A DNA stretch of 9,508 nucleotides, taken from contig CAMHRH010000027.1 in NCBI GenBank assembly GCA_946187605.1, positions 1-9,508 on the forward strand. Reading direction: 5' to 3'. Positions 1-7,637 of this stretch are shown here, in pieces; within the stretch, counting starts at the first letter, position 1; each line of letters begins with the position of its first letter. Under the pieces are notes generated by a model. It saw only the letters and a program-made list of their open reading frames with translations. It was not told the DNA's origin and did not search any database. The position numbers and the translations under genes were made by a program. The DNA comes from an uncultured Candidatus Saccharibacteria bacterium (lineage in GTDB: Bacteria > Patescibacteriota > Saccharimonadia > Saccharimonadales > Saccharimonadaceae).

Positions 1-2111
1 CCTGGCAGATAAACCACTGCGCCATCACGAGCCGTTGCCCAACCTAAAAATTCGCGCCCGTCATATTTCGGTTTCTCTCCGCTAATACTAACCTTCCCCA
101 CCTCACCAATTGTGGCCTTCGGCGCCTGATCGCCACCATTCGCATCGTAAGTTATCGTAATAGTCGGAACCTTTGGCGCCTCCTCGACTTTCTTCCAAAT
201 AGCATATAACGTCACACTTGAACGGCCCGTATATTTCGCTCCAGCCGAATAGCTAGTACCGTTACCATCCGCTTTCGTATTCCACTTCAAGAACTTGTAT
301 TGATCTCTAGTCGGAACAGTATTCGGCAAAGAAAGCTCCGCCACCGTCTTTGCACGATCTATCGCCGACGGCGCATTCGCACCACCGTTCGCATCGAAGC
401 TAATTACGAAATGCTGCACTTTCCAAACGGCATATAAAGTCAGATTAGCTCTCCCCGTATAGTTCTCGCCGCCCTTATAAACTACTTTAGTTTTATCGCT
501 CTCTAGCGCCCAACCTTCGAAGTCATAGCTCTCGCGAACTGGTTTCTTTGCCGAAATCTTCGCGTCTTTCGTCATTTCGGTCACAGTCTTGTCTGGACCA
601 GCTGTACCACCATTCAATTTATAGCTAATCGTATATTTCAGCGGCTTCCAGACGGCATACAGCGACAAATTCGTCTTGCCTTTATAAGTCGAACCCGGCT
701 TGTAATTATTATCCGCAACAGTCGCGTTCTTATCTGTTGACCAACCGATAAACTCATAGTACTGCCGTTTCAAGCCAGTACCGGCATCGATTTTTACAGA
801 CGCATTCGAAACTTTTCCATAACTCTTCGTCGCTGGCGCGCCGCTACCACCATTAGCGCTATAGCTCACCTTATAAGTCTGCTCACCCCAAACTGCATAA
901 AGCGTAAGGTTGCTATTCTTTGAGCCATATTTACGCAAGACTACCTTATCGCCAGCCGAATAACTAGCTTTCGTCGCATCACTCTTCTTCGACCAACCTA
1001 AGAAATTATAATCCGCACGCGTCGGCTTCGCCTTCGCTAACGTGCTATATAGACCAACATAATTGTTCGTTTTATCTCCAGGGTCATTATTCGCCCATTT
1101 GCCGCCATTCGTATCATATTTAACGGTGTATTTATGATAAAGATTCTTTAGCGTCGCCGAATCAGTAATCTCGACAATTGCATACTGCCCCTTCTGTCGC
1201 GCCTTACCGTTGCATGCATTAAAAAGTATGTACGGCTTGCCGCCATCAAATGCAATACTCTCCATCTCGCAAGCTGGATTCTTTGTGTAGAATGGACTAA
1301 ATGATGAGCCGTCCGCCGCAAATTGCAGGATCACATTATCGTCACGGTCGAAGTAGCCATTCTGCCAAGACGCCCCCTCACTTCCGCCTTTCGTCTCCCA
1401 TGTCACGCGATAAATATAGCCATTGTAATAGCCTATATCCTGATTGACCTGCACATGATCCGACGTTAAATAATTATAGATTCGAAAATCACCTGCCGTT
1501 AGCGTGCGTATTTTATCGCCACTCGACGCATAGAAACGACTGTTATTAGCATCATACGCAATACCGGTTGCACTATATTGATTTCCTTTTGCATTAGTAA
1601 TAGACTTCGTACCTAAATATTTAAAGTTCGTCGCACCAATACGATGCACTTTCTTCCCATCAACGACCAAAACCTCGTCATTTTTACTATCATACGTAGC
1701 GCCGTTCGCGTGCCCAAGCGCCAGCGTCAAGGTCTTTGCAGTCGTAAAATCAGACTTGTTCAAAAAGATAACGTGATTCTGTCTAGCATCAGTCGTATCG
1801 GTCTGAATTATCACGAAATATTTGTCCGTAATCGCCATACTCTGAGCGCTGTTATATCCCGAATCACGCGCCGCCGTATGCGCGACTTTCATCTTGTCTT
1901 GCGAGATTAATGGAACTTTCGATGGCCTAATGTCTTCCTTTATCGAATAGCTATATACGGTTCTGCCATAATAAGTCTTCGACGCATCAACCGCCGCCTC
2001 GACGCTTCGTGAAATTATAATTCCGCCGACAACAACTACGCCGGCAATACCGGCAAATACCATCAACTTCGGCACCAAGTTGCGAATAAGTAAACCTCTC
2101 CTAGTCTTCAT
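1..2111 (-). CDS. Secreted/surface protein with Flg_new (Listeria-Bacteroides) repeats, C-terminus off window
   Basis: The frame is open from ATG 2111-2109 to the window edge, giving 703 visible residues and no stop, so the gene is 3'-partial. The N-terminus is basic (MKTRRGLLIRNLVPK) followed by a hydrophobic stretch at about residues 16-33 and a possible AxA-type cleavage site near VEAA, so export is likely. Residues ~60-320 form a glycine/aspartate/tyrosine-rich part with recurring short strands (QSMAITDKYFVI, GHANGATYDSKNDEVLVV, GIAYDANNSRFYAS) that reads like a beta-propeller; a helveticin-J-like fold is a weak guess. Then come five tandem ~75-80-residue units with the pattern YxxNGG...FxGWs...Y..G..y.....lTLYAvW, typical of the Listeria-Bacteroides/InlB B repeat. 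That family is common in Gram-positive surface adhesins, so a role in host-cell contact is inferred. There is no Shine-Dalgarno; a promoter lies immediately upstream. Confidence 0.85.
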   Translation of the reverse strand, partial: MKTRRGLLIRNLVPKLMVFAGIAGVVVVGGIIISRSVEAAVDASKTYYGRTVYSYSIKEDIRPSKVPLISQDKMKVAHTAARDSGYNSAQSMAITDKYFVIIQTDTTDARQNHVIFLNKSDFTTAKTLTLALGHANGATYDSKNDEVLVVDGKKVHRIGATNFKYLGTKSITNAKGNQYSATGIAYDANNSRFYASSGDKIRTLTAGDFRIYNYLTSDHVQVNQDIGYYNGYIYRVTWETKGGSEGASWQNGYFDRDDNVILQFAADGSSFSPFYTKNPACEMESIAFDGGKPYILFNACNGKARQKGQYAIVEITDSATLKNLYHKYTVKYDTNGGKWANNDPGDKTNNYVGLYSTLAKAKPTRADYNFLGWSKKSDATKASYSAGDKVVLRKYGSKNSNLTLYAVWGEQTYKVSYSANGGSGAPATKSYGKVSNASVKIDAGTGLKRQYYEFIGWSTDKNATVADNNYKPGSTYKGKTNLSLYAVWKPLKYTISYKLNGGTAGPDKTVTEMTKDAKISAKKPVRESYDFEGWALESDKTKVVYKGGENYTGRANLTLYAVWKVQHFVISFDANGGANAPSAIDRAKTVAELSLPNTVPTRDQYKFLKWNTKADGNGTSYSAGAKYTGRSSVTLYAIWKKVEEAPKVPTITITYDANGGDQAPKATIGEVGKVSISGEKPKYDGREFLGWATARDGAVVYLP
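195..419 (-). repeat. Flg_new/InlB B repeat unit 4
   Basis: Fourth unit: FVISFDANGG at the start, FLKWNTKADGNGTSYSAG in the middle, VTLYAIW at the end. A linker (KKVEEAPKVP) separates it from a fifth unit (ITITYDANGG...FLGWATARDG) that is cut by the window edge. Confidence 0.75.
423..644 (-). repeat. Flg_new/InlB B repeat unit 3
   Basis: Third unit: YTISYKLNGG at the start, FEGWALESDKT in the middle, LTLYAVW at the end. Confidence 0.75.
648..878 (-). repeat. Flg_new/InlB B repeat unit 2
   Basis: Second unit: it opens with YKVSYSANGG, has FIGWSTDKNA in the middle and closes with LSLYAVW. The units differ in sequence while keeping the NGG, GW and LYAVW positions, as expected of an old repeat array rather than a recent tandem duplication. 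Confidence 0.75.
888..1134 (-). repeat. Flg_new/InlB B repeat unit 1 (protein repeat)
   Basis: This is the first unit of the tandem protein repeat in the surface protein. It opens with YTVKYDTNGG, has the FLGW core and closes with LTLYAVW. It is longer than the others because of an inserted loop around KYGSKNSN. Confidence 0.75.
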
Positions 2112-2121
2112 GCTTATTCTT

Positions 2122-2150
2122 ATTATAAGCTAAAAACTGAGCTTTTCCAA
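2122..2150 (-). promoter_or_regulatory. Promoter of the repeat surface protein
   Basis: On the minus strand TTGGAA (2150-2145) and a perfect TATAAT (2127-2122) are 17 bases apart. The -35 lies just outside the helicase stop codon (2154-2152). The predicted transcript start is only about 3-4 bases before the ATG at 2111, and no Shine-Dalgarno is present, so the message should be nearly leaderless. Confidence 0.6.
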
Positions 2151-2151
2151 C

Positions 2152-4104
2152 CTATTCGAATACTGGCAAATCGTCAGGAAACGGATCACTATCAAAGCCG
2201 TCGTCAAAATCGTCTTCCCCAAAATCATCCGAATTGCCATCAAACGAACCCGAACCAGCATACGGATTATAGCCCAAGTCCTGCAAGAAGCGCGACGGAA
2301 AATTATAATTCCTACCGCCAAACATAAAGCGTGAATTTGCATAACTAAGAAACAGCTCTTGCATCGCGCGCGTCATCCCAACATATGCTAGACGCCGTTC
2401 CTCTTCGACATCCTCCGCCGATTCGTCCATCGAACGCACGTGTGGCAACAGTCCTTCTTCCAAGCCAACCAAGAAGACTACTGGAAACTCCAATCCTTTT
2501 GCTGCATGAAGCGTCATCAGAGTCACAGCATCTTTACCTGCCGCCTCATCCGCCGACGACATCAGCGCCGCATCTGCCAAGAATTCATCCAAGCTCTCAT
2601 ATGCGCCAGATTCGCCAACAAGAACCGTCAAGTTCTCATTCCGCTCCTCGGCTTTCAACTTGTCGCCATCATTCAAATATCCCCGGTAATCAACTTTCCT
2701 TAATAATTCCTCGATGATATCCGCCGGCCCAGCTCCAGCCGCATTACGCTCCCGGAGCAACGAGAGCATATCCGAAAACTTCATGTATGCCGCTCGCGTC
2801 TTCGCCGTCAAACCATCAATATCGCCCATTAAAATCTTCTGTATCGACTTCTCGCCAATTCCACGCGCAGGCACATTTATTACTCGCATCAACGAGACAA
2901 TATCGTTAGGGTTCACGATCAAATGCAGGTACGCCACGATATCGCGAATTTCTTTGCGATCATAAAAGCGCACACCGCCAACTAATTTATACGGCAAGCG
3001 ATAATCCATAAACGCGCGTTCAAAAGCCTGCGATTGCGCGTTCGTACGATACAATACCGCAAAATCTGATAGCGGCCTCCGCATTTTCTTAATCGTCGCC
3101 GCCACCCAGCGTGCCTCATCCTGCTCGTCGCGCGCCTGCTGAACCGTAATTGGCGCACCCTTTCCAGCTTCCGTGAACAATTCTTTCTCGCTGCGTTGGA
3201 CATTCTTCGTAATAATCTTCTGCGCCGCATCAAGAATATTTTGTGTCGAACGGTAGTTCTGCTCAAGCTTGATCACTTTTGCCCCTGGAAAATCTCGCTC
3301 AAAATTCAAGATATTCGTAAAATCCGCCCCTCGCCACGAGTAAATCGACTGCCAGTCATCGCCAACACAACAAATATTCCGCTCCTCATTCACAAGTAGC
3401 TTCACTATCTCATACTGAATATGATTTGTATCCTGATACTCGTCGATCAGGATATGTTTAAAACGACCTTGCCACTTCTCTCGTAAATCTTTTCTCTGTT
3501 TCAGCATCCGTGCTACGTATAGCAATAAGTCATCAAAATCTACCGCATCCGCTTTTTTGCGCATTTCTTCGTATCGTTCATAAATTCTCGCGATATTCTG
3601 CTGGTTCGGATAATATGCATCTGCCATCATTTCATCCGGCATCTTATTCTCATTTTTCGCCTTCGAAATCGCCGCCTCAGCCGCTCGTGGCTTCACGCTT
3701 TTATCGCTAATCTGCAACTCTTTCATGGCGCGTTTTATCAAAGCCAGCCTATCGTCCGTGTCATAAATCACGAAACTCTTATCCAGACCAACGTTCTCCG
3801 CCTCAATTCTCAACATCTTCACGCAAATCGAATGAAAGGTTCCCATCCACGGCATAAAGCTAAAAGAATTCTCGCGCCCCAACAATCGCGCCAAACGATC
3901 GCGCATCTCGCGCGCAGCTTTATTCGTAAATGTCAGCGCCAAAATCTCATGCGGCAACACGCCGCCCTCAATCAAAGCCGCTATCCTATGCGTCAAAGTT
4001 TTTGTTTTTCCAGAGCCTGCACCTGCCAAAATTAAAACTGGCCCCACTGTCGTCTGCACCGCCTCTTGCTGCGCCCGGTTTAATCCCTCCAATATTTTAG
4101 TCAT
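2152..4104 (-). CDS. UvrD/PcrA-family superfamily 1A DNA helicase
   Basis: An ATP-dependent 3'-5' DNA helicase of the UvrD/PcrA/Rep type, expected to act in the cytoplasm in repair and in clearing replication obstacles. All SF1A motifs are visible in order: Q motif (LNRAQQEAV, 8-16), Walker A GAGSGKT (28-34), TFTNKAA (58-64), Walker B DEYQD (221-225), motif III GDDWQSIYSWRGAD (248-261), motif IV QNYRST (282-287), motif V TLHAAKGLEF (531-540) and motif VI EEERRLAYVGMTRA (567-580). Motif III carries Trp where many UvrD proteins have Asp; GDDWQ is known from helicase IV-like members. At 650 residues it is shorter than typical PcrA (about 720-740): the usual C-terminal Tudor-like RNA polymerase-binding domain is replaced by a ~35-residue Asp/Glu-rich tail (about 616-650). 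There is no Shine-Dalgarno before ATG 4104. UvrD and PcrA cannot be told apart here, so no symbol is given. Confidence 0.93.
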   Translation of the reverse strand: MTKILEGLNRAQQEAVQTTVGPVLILAGAGSGKTKTLTHRIAALIEGGVLPHEILALTFTNKAAREMRDRLARLLGRENSFSFMPWMGTFHSICVKMLRIEAENVGLDKSFVIYDTDDRLALIKRAMKELQISDKSVKPRAAEAAISKAKNENKMPDEMMADAYYPNQQNIARIYERYEEMRKKADAVDFDDLLLYVARMLKQRKDLREKWQGRFKHILIDEYQDTNHIQYEIVKLLVNEERNICCVGDDWQSIYSWRGADFTNILNFERDFPGAKVIKLEQNYRSTQNILDAAQKIITKNVQRSEKELFTEAGKGAPITVQQARDEQDEARWVAATIKKMRRPLSDFAVLYRTNAQSQAFERAFMDYRLPYKLVGGVRFYDRKEIRDIVAYLHLIVNPNDIVSLMRVINVPARGIGEKSIQKILMGDIDGLTAKTRAAYMKFSDMLSLLRERNAAGAGPADIIEELLRKVDYRGYLNDGDKLKAEERNENLTVLVGESGAYESLDEFLADAALMSSADEAAGKDAVTLMTLHAAKGLEFPVVFLVGLEEGLLPHVRSMDESAEDVEEERRLAYVGMTRAMQELFLSYANSRFMFGGRNYNFPSRFLQDLGYNPYAGSGSFDGNSDDFGEDDFDDGFDSDPFPDDLPVFE

Positions 4105-4110
4105 AAATCT

Positions 4111-4119
4111 ATTTTAACA
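4111..4119 (-). promoter_or_regulatory. Extended -10 element of the helicase gene, probable leaderless start
   Basis: TGTTAAAAT (minus strand, 4119-4111) is an extended -10 box. A start about 7 bases downstream falls on the A of the ATG at 4104. No good -35 is seen, because that position overlaps the terminator loop, and there is no Shine-Dalgarno. This supports leaderless translation. Confidence 0.4.
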
Positions 4120-4121
4120 TC

Positions 4122-4150
4122 AAAAAAGAGGCGTTCTTAGCGCCTCTTTT
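4122..4150 (-). terminator. Rho-independent terminator after the membrane-anchored protein gene
   Basis: A perfect 10-bp stem pairs AAAAGAGGCG (4124-4133) with CGCCTCTTTT (4141-4150) around a 7-base loop. Read on the minus strand the stem is followed by a run of Ts. It begins 4 bases after the TAA stop at 4156-4154. The A/T flanks are symmetric, so it could act on both strands, but no plus-strand gene approaches it. It isolates the helicase gene from upstream transcription. Confidence 0.85.
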
Positions 4151-4153
4151 ATT

Positions 4154-4951
4154 TTAGTCATTATCGGTATAAAGACTATTCAGCGCATCCGTCATCGAAA
4201 TCTGACCGCCATTGCGCGTAATCAAAACCGTAGAGACATAATTCCCGTTATCGACCTCAACCGCACTAGCAACATTCTTAAAACCGCCAAAATTCTTCAT
4301 CAGCCTTGACTGAACCTTATCGGCAGATCGAAAATTCATCCATAGCATGTCGATTGTGCCATCTTCTTTGACGAGTATATATTTCTCACCGTCCCAACCT
4401 TGGCCAATACTAGCCAAAGCAACAGCTACAATGCCGGAATCGTTCACCTTCAGGCCGTTTATATTAAGCGTATTGTCCGTCGCGCCTACACTTTCAAATT
4501 CAGCGATATCCTTACCGGGGCCATAAGTTAAAGTAAAGGTTCCGTTCTGACCGGTCGCAGCATCAACAACATCCATGCTAGAAACATCGCCCCTCCCAGA
4601 CAAATCACAATTAGCAGAAATCCAGACGTAAAACTCGCCGCCACTAGTCAACGCGCCAGTAGTACATTGACCACTAATCAAATAACCGATACGAGCATCT
4701 TTTGTAGTCTCGCCAGTCTCACCAGACTCGCCTTTGCTGGGCGCAGAGGCCTGCTGACTGGTTTCGCTGCCACTAACTTTCGCCTCATCCTTTGGCTTAT
4801 TAGTTGATAAGATAGCAACCCAGACACCGAGACCAATCGTCGCGAGAGCAAATACAATCGTCATAACCCCCAATACTGGATTACTTTTTCTTTTATATAT
4901 CACCGAGGGCTTAGTCTCTACTGGGCTAGCCTCAAATTCACCCTTACCCAT
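4154..4951 (-). CDS. Single-pass membrane-anchored protein with extracellular domain, function unknown
   Basis: 265 residues. A short cytoplasmic segment ends in the basic KRK cluster (20-22) and is followed by one transmembrane helix at about 27-49 (VLGVMTIVFALATIGLGVWVAIL). A Ser/Gly/Glu/Thr-rich linker (about 50-85) is followed by a compact C-terminal domain (about 86-265) rich in beta-prone stretches and ending in an Asp/Asn tail. The two cysteines of that domain (96 and 115) could form a disulfide outside the cell. The design is N-in anchor, flexible linker and external domain, a layout I associate with Saccharibacteria surface proteins; I recognise no named domain. The start is fixed by AGGAGG (4962-4957) 5 bases before the ATG. 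It is monocistronic, with its own promoter and terminator. Confidence 0.85.
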   Translation of the reverse strand: MGKGEFEASPVETKPSVIYKRKSNPVLGVMTIVFALATIGLGVWVAILSTNKPKDEAKVSGSETSQQASAPSKGESGETGETTKDARIGYLISGQCTTGALTSGGEFYVWISANCDLSGRGDVSSMDVVDAATGQNGTFTLTYGPGKDIAEFESVGATDNTLNINGLKVNDSGIVAVALASIGQGWDGEKYILVKEDGTIDMLWMNFRSADKVQSRLMKNFGGFKNVASAVEVDNGNYVSTVLITRNGGQISMTDALNSLYTDND

Positions 4952-4955
4952 TAAT

Positions 4956-5001
4956 ACCTCCTATTTCACTTGATTATATAATAAAATGCTTATACACGTA
5001 A
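4956..5001 (-). promoter_or_regulatory. Promoter and Shine-Dalgarno of the membrane-anchored protein gene
   Basis: A perfect TATAAT lies at 4978-4973 on the minus strand, with a weak TTACGT 17 bases upstream (5001-4996). AGGAGGT (4962-4956) follows in the leader. It lies in the gap behind thrS, where I see no convincing terminator, so read-through from thrS is also possible. Confidence 0.6.
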
Positions 5002-5045
5002 AAGTATTCTAAGCATTATCGCCAAGAGCGCCAACGCCCACTACG

Positions 5046-6797
5046 CTATAATTTCTTCAAGAAATCTTTCAGCTCAGTAAGCTTAACTTTTTGTTCAGAA
5101 TCGCGCAAACGCACCGAAACTTCACCGGCTTCCACGTCCTTCGGGCCAACAATCAAGACTACCGGAATCTTCATCCTAGTCGCCTCGCGAATCTTCTTAC
5201 CGAGACTCTCATTACGATCATCGACCGTCATACGAAGCTTATTGTGCTCTAACGGGATGTCCAATTCGAAGCCATCAAGCTCTGCTTTTATCTTTTCGAC
5301 ATAATCGTTCACAGAATCATTAACAGTCACGATACGCAACTGTTCTGGTGCCATCCAGAATGGGAACCAACCGGCCGTATGCTCAATCAATACGCTCATA
5401 AAGCGCTCAATCGCACCAAGTAATGCACAGTGAATCATAATAGGCGTCTTCTTACTACCGTCAGCATCAGTGTATTCAAGACCAAAGCGAGCCGGTGTCG
5501 CATAATCTAGCTGTACCGTCGCCACCTGCCATTCACGCCCTAGCGCATCCGTCGCCATAAAGTCCATTTTCGGACCATACATCGCAGCTTCGCCGATGCC
5601 GATAAAGTATTCAATCTTATGCTCATCTGCCATCGCCTGAATTGCATTTTGAGCCTTATTCCACATTTCCGTCGTACCAGTATAGCCATCGCCGTCATCG
5701 CGGAAACTAAGGCGAAGTTTTAGCTTCATATCAATACGCTCATACAAATCTTGCGCCGAAGCAATCAATTCGCCAAAGATTTGGCCAATCTGATCTTCCG
5801 TACAGAATACATGCGAATCATCCTGCGTAATCGAACGCACACGAGAAAGGCCGCCAAGCTCGCCCTTGCGCTCGTCGCGATACACCATCGTCGTCTCGAG
5901 ATATTTAATCGGCAAATCGCGATACGAACGCGGCTGCGATGCAAAAATCTGCGAATGGTGCGGACAGTTCACCGGTTTCAAAGCAAGATGATCACCGGAT
6001 TCTTGACTAATGAACTGCAGCATCTCTGGGAATTTCTCGTAGTGACCAGAGGTCTTATATAAATCAACGAGCGCAATATGCGGAATGCAAACCTTCTGAT
6101 AGCCCGCCTTAATGCGATAGCTCTGCGCAAAATCATTCAAAATATCACGCAAAATCGTACCGCGCGGCGTAAACATCGGCAAGCCAGAACCGACCAAATC
6201 CGAGAAGCAGAACAAGTCCAATTCGCGACCCAATTTGCGATGGTCTCGCTGCTTTGCTTCTTCTTGCTTGGCGATATATTCATCAAGTTCTTTTTGCGTT
6301 TCAAAAGCCAAACCATAAATACGCGTCAGCATCGCACGCTTTTCATCGCCGCGCCAATACGCACCAGCAACCTTATCGAGTTTGAATACCCCAACTTTAC
6401 CGGTCGACTCAACATGCGGCCCCTTGCACAAATCCTCGAACTCTCCTAGCGTATAGAACGAAATCGTCTCATTTTCTGGCAAATCTTCAATCAGCTCACG
6501 CTTATACTTCTGATCATTATCATGCGCCCAAGCCAAAGCTTCTTCACGCGACCTCTCTGAATAAGTAATCGGCAAATCCCGCGCAATTATTTTACGCATC
6601 TCCTTCTCGATCTTACCAAAATCATCTTCAGATATCTTTACGCCGCCAAAATCAATGTCGTAATAAAAGCCATTATCGATCGCTGGACCAACGCCAAACC
6701 GAACTGTTGTTGTGTCAGAATACAAATTCTTTATCGCTGCAGCCATAATATGACTAAGCGAATGACGCTGTTTCATAACATTTGATTCTTCTGACAT
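5046..6797 (-). CDS. thrS: Threonyl-tRNA synthetase lacking the TGS domain
   Basis: Charges tRNA-Thr with threonine in the cytoplasm. With the start at ATG 6797 it has 583 residues. The protein opens straight into the editing domain: HSLSH (His12, His16) and CKGPH (Cys124, His128) are the conserved post-transfer editing residues. The class II core follows: motif 2 around 304-330 (VYRDERKGELGGLSRVRSITQDDSHVF) and motif 3 GAIERF (461-466). The catalytic zinc ligands are Cys278 (PVNCPHH), His329 (DDSHVF) and His456 (MIHCALL). The anticodon-binding domain spans about 485-583. The usual ~60-residue N-terminal TGS domain is absent, so it is shorter than the ~640-residue E. coli enzyme. A longer frame reaches 6929, but AAAGGG (6808-6803) sits 5 bases before the chosen ATG, and the extension is promoter and inverted-repeat sequence. 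Confidence 0.95.
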   Translation of the reverse strand: MSEESNVMKQRHSLSHIMAAAIKNLYSDTTTVRFGVGPAIDNGFYYDIDFGGVKISEDDFGKIEKEMRKIIARDLPITYSERSREEALAWAHDNDQKYKRELIEDLPENETISFYTLGEFEDLCKGPHVESTGKVGVFKLDKVAGAYWRGDEKRAMLTRIYGLAFETQKELDEYIAKQEEAKQRDHRKLGRELDLFCFSDLVGSGLPMFTPRGTILRDILNDFAQSYRIKAGYQKVCIPHIALVDLYKTSGHYEKFPEMLQFISQESGDHLALKPVNCPHHSQIFASQPRSYRDLPIKYLETTMVYRDERKGELGGLSRVRSITQDDSHVFCTEDQIGQIFGELIASAQDLYERIDMKLKLRLSFRDDGDGYTGTTEMWNKAQNAIQAMADEHKIEYFIGIGEAAMYGPKMDFMATDALGREWQVATVQLDYATPARFGLEYTDADGSKKTPIMIHCALLGAIERFMSVLIEHTAGWFPFWMAPEQLRIVTVNDSVNDYVEKIKAELDGFELDIPLEHNKLRMTVDDRNESLGKKIREATRMKIPVVLIVGPKDVEAGEVSVRLRDSEQKVKLTELKDFLKKL

Positions 6798-6829
6798 CAC
6801 TGCCCTTTCTATTAATTTTTTACCCCTAT

Positions 6830-6859
6830 ATTTTACCATCATTTTATCTTTTCGGCGAA
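6830..6859 (-). promoter_or_regulatory. Candidate thrS promoter
   Basis: An extended -10, TGGTAAAAT (minus strand, 6838-6830), has a weak TTCGCC (6859-6854) 18 bases upstream. A second TAAAAT at 6846-6841 is an alternative -10. The region ends within about 20 bases of the inverted-repeat arm of the neighbouring IS remnant. Confidence 0.4.
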
Positions 6860-6874
6860 CATGCAACTCGCGCC

Positions 6875-6904
6875 CACGTAGAGAGTTCAGCACCTTTGCA
6901 ACAT
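6875..6904 (-). repeat. Left inverted-repeat arm of the IS remnant (or third transposase fragment)
   Basis: Read on the minus strand, ATGTTGCAAAGGTGCTGA (6904-6887) is identical over 18 bases to 7600-7617 and to 8291-8308 on the plus strand. After a few unmatched bases CTACGTG (6881-6875) also matches 7621-7627. It faces the right arm across the transposase gene, as a terminal inverted repeat would. It also translates as YVAKVLNS, similar to DVAKVLS in the other copies, so it may instead be a shred of a third, inverted transposase copy. Confidence 0.6.
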
Positions 6905-6919
6905 AATTGGCCAGAAAAT

Positions 6920-6987
6920 TAGCCAACAAAAAAGATAGGCCGTATACTTTGTTTAACGCTAATTAAATAAAGGAAACAAACCTATCT
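6920..6987 (+). promoter_or_regulatory. Transposase promoter and start-adjacent hairpin
   Basis: TAGCCA (6920-6925) and TATACT (6943-6948) are 17 bases apart, predicting a start near 6955. AAACAAACCTATCT (6974-6987), directly before the ATG, can pair with AGATAGG (6933-6939) plus TTTGTTT (6948-6954), leaving an 8-base bulge. The AGGA at 6971-6974, the only Shine-Dalgarno candidate, lies at the base of the right arm, 13 bases before the ATG. The left arm lies upstream of the predicted start, so only read-in transcripts could form the full hairpin. Confidence 0.4.
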
Positions 6988-7291
6988 ATGAGCTATTCTA
7001 TCAATCCTAACTTAGAAAAATCTAGAGGAAAAGCAATGAAATTGCTTTTCCTGGAGAATTATCCTGTTCAAGTAGTTGCAGATAGATTTGGCGTAGATCG
7101 CTCAACTATCTGGAGATGGAAGAAGAAATGGCTAGAATTGAACTCTAACGTAGAACTAAAGAACTACTCGAAACAGAGAGATAATCTTACCTCTCTGTTT
7201 CGTTATTCTTCTTGCAAATGGAATATTCCAACCGCTTCTGCAGCTCCAAGGAAACATCCAAATGCTCTACCAGACTACATCATCGAGATAG

Positions 7292-7316
7292 TTCTAGATG
7301 CCCGAGACAAGCTGCG
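7292..7316 (+). repeat. Direct repeat A, copy 1 (inside the transposase)
   Basis: 25 bases encoding the LDARDKLR segment, matched at 8197-8221 with a single substitution. It marks the point where remnant 2 was deleted internally. Confidence 0.8.
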
Positions 7317-7561
7317 CCGCTGTGCAGAAGCGGTCTGATTCTATCTTCGCGAGAATTTAGACATAGAGATTAGTCTATCTAGCGTGCGGCGAATTCTAAA
7401 GCGGAACGGCCGTCTAAATTCTCGCAGGAAGAAACGAAACCAAAAATACAAATGTATTCCTAGGCCAACAATTCTAACACCAGGAGATCTCGTAGAAACA
7501 GATACGATTCATCTGTTTAATCCGCTATCCAAAAAGAAGCGCTATTTGTATACTCTATACC

Positions 7562-7637
7562 AGAATGAGTTATGCGAGAGTATATAGCGTCTGCGCAGAT
7601 GTTGCAAAGGTGCTGAGTTACTACGTGAACATTGACT
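7562..7637 (+). repeat. Direct repeat B, copy 1 (transposase tail plus -35 hexamer)
   Basis: 76 bases matching 8253-8328 at 68 positions by my count. The first 56 bases differ once, and divergence is concentrated in the last 20, just before the promoter. The repeat ends with a -35 hexamer in both copies. The distance between copies is 691 bases. Confidence 0.85.
7600..7627 (+). repeat. Right inverted-repeat arm of the IS remnant
   Basis: ATGTTGCAAAGGTGCTGA (7600-7617) is the reverse complement of 6887-6904, and CTACGTG (7621-7627) extends the match. No target-site duplication is visible outside either arm. Confidence 0.6.

Noticed and set aside
2120..2147. AAGCT/AGCTT hairpin after the helicase stop as a terminator
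   Set aside because: The stem has only about 5 A/T-rich pairs and no proper T-run, and it overlaps the promoter of the next gene.
6798..6929. In-frame N-terminal extension of thrS starting at 6929
   Set aside because: It does not resemble a TGS domain, overlaps the inverted repeat and promoter, and the ATG at 6797 has an AAAGGG Shine-Dalgarno 5 bases upstream.
7336..7338. TGA read as an amino acid (recoded UGA) in the transposase
   Set aside because: None of the intact genes contains an in-frame TGA and they use TGG for Trp. The same gene also carries an 11-bp frameshifting deletion, so decay explains it.
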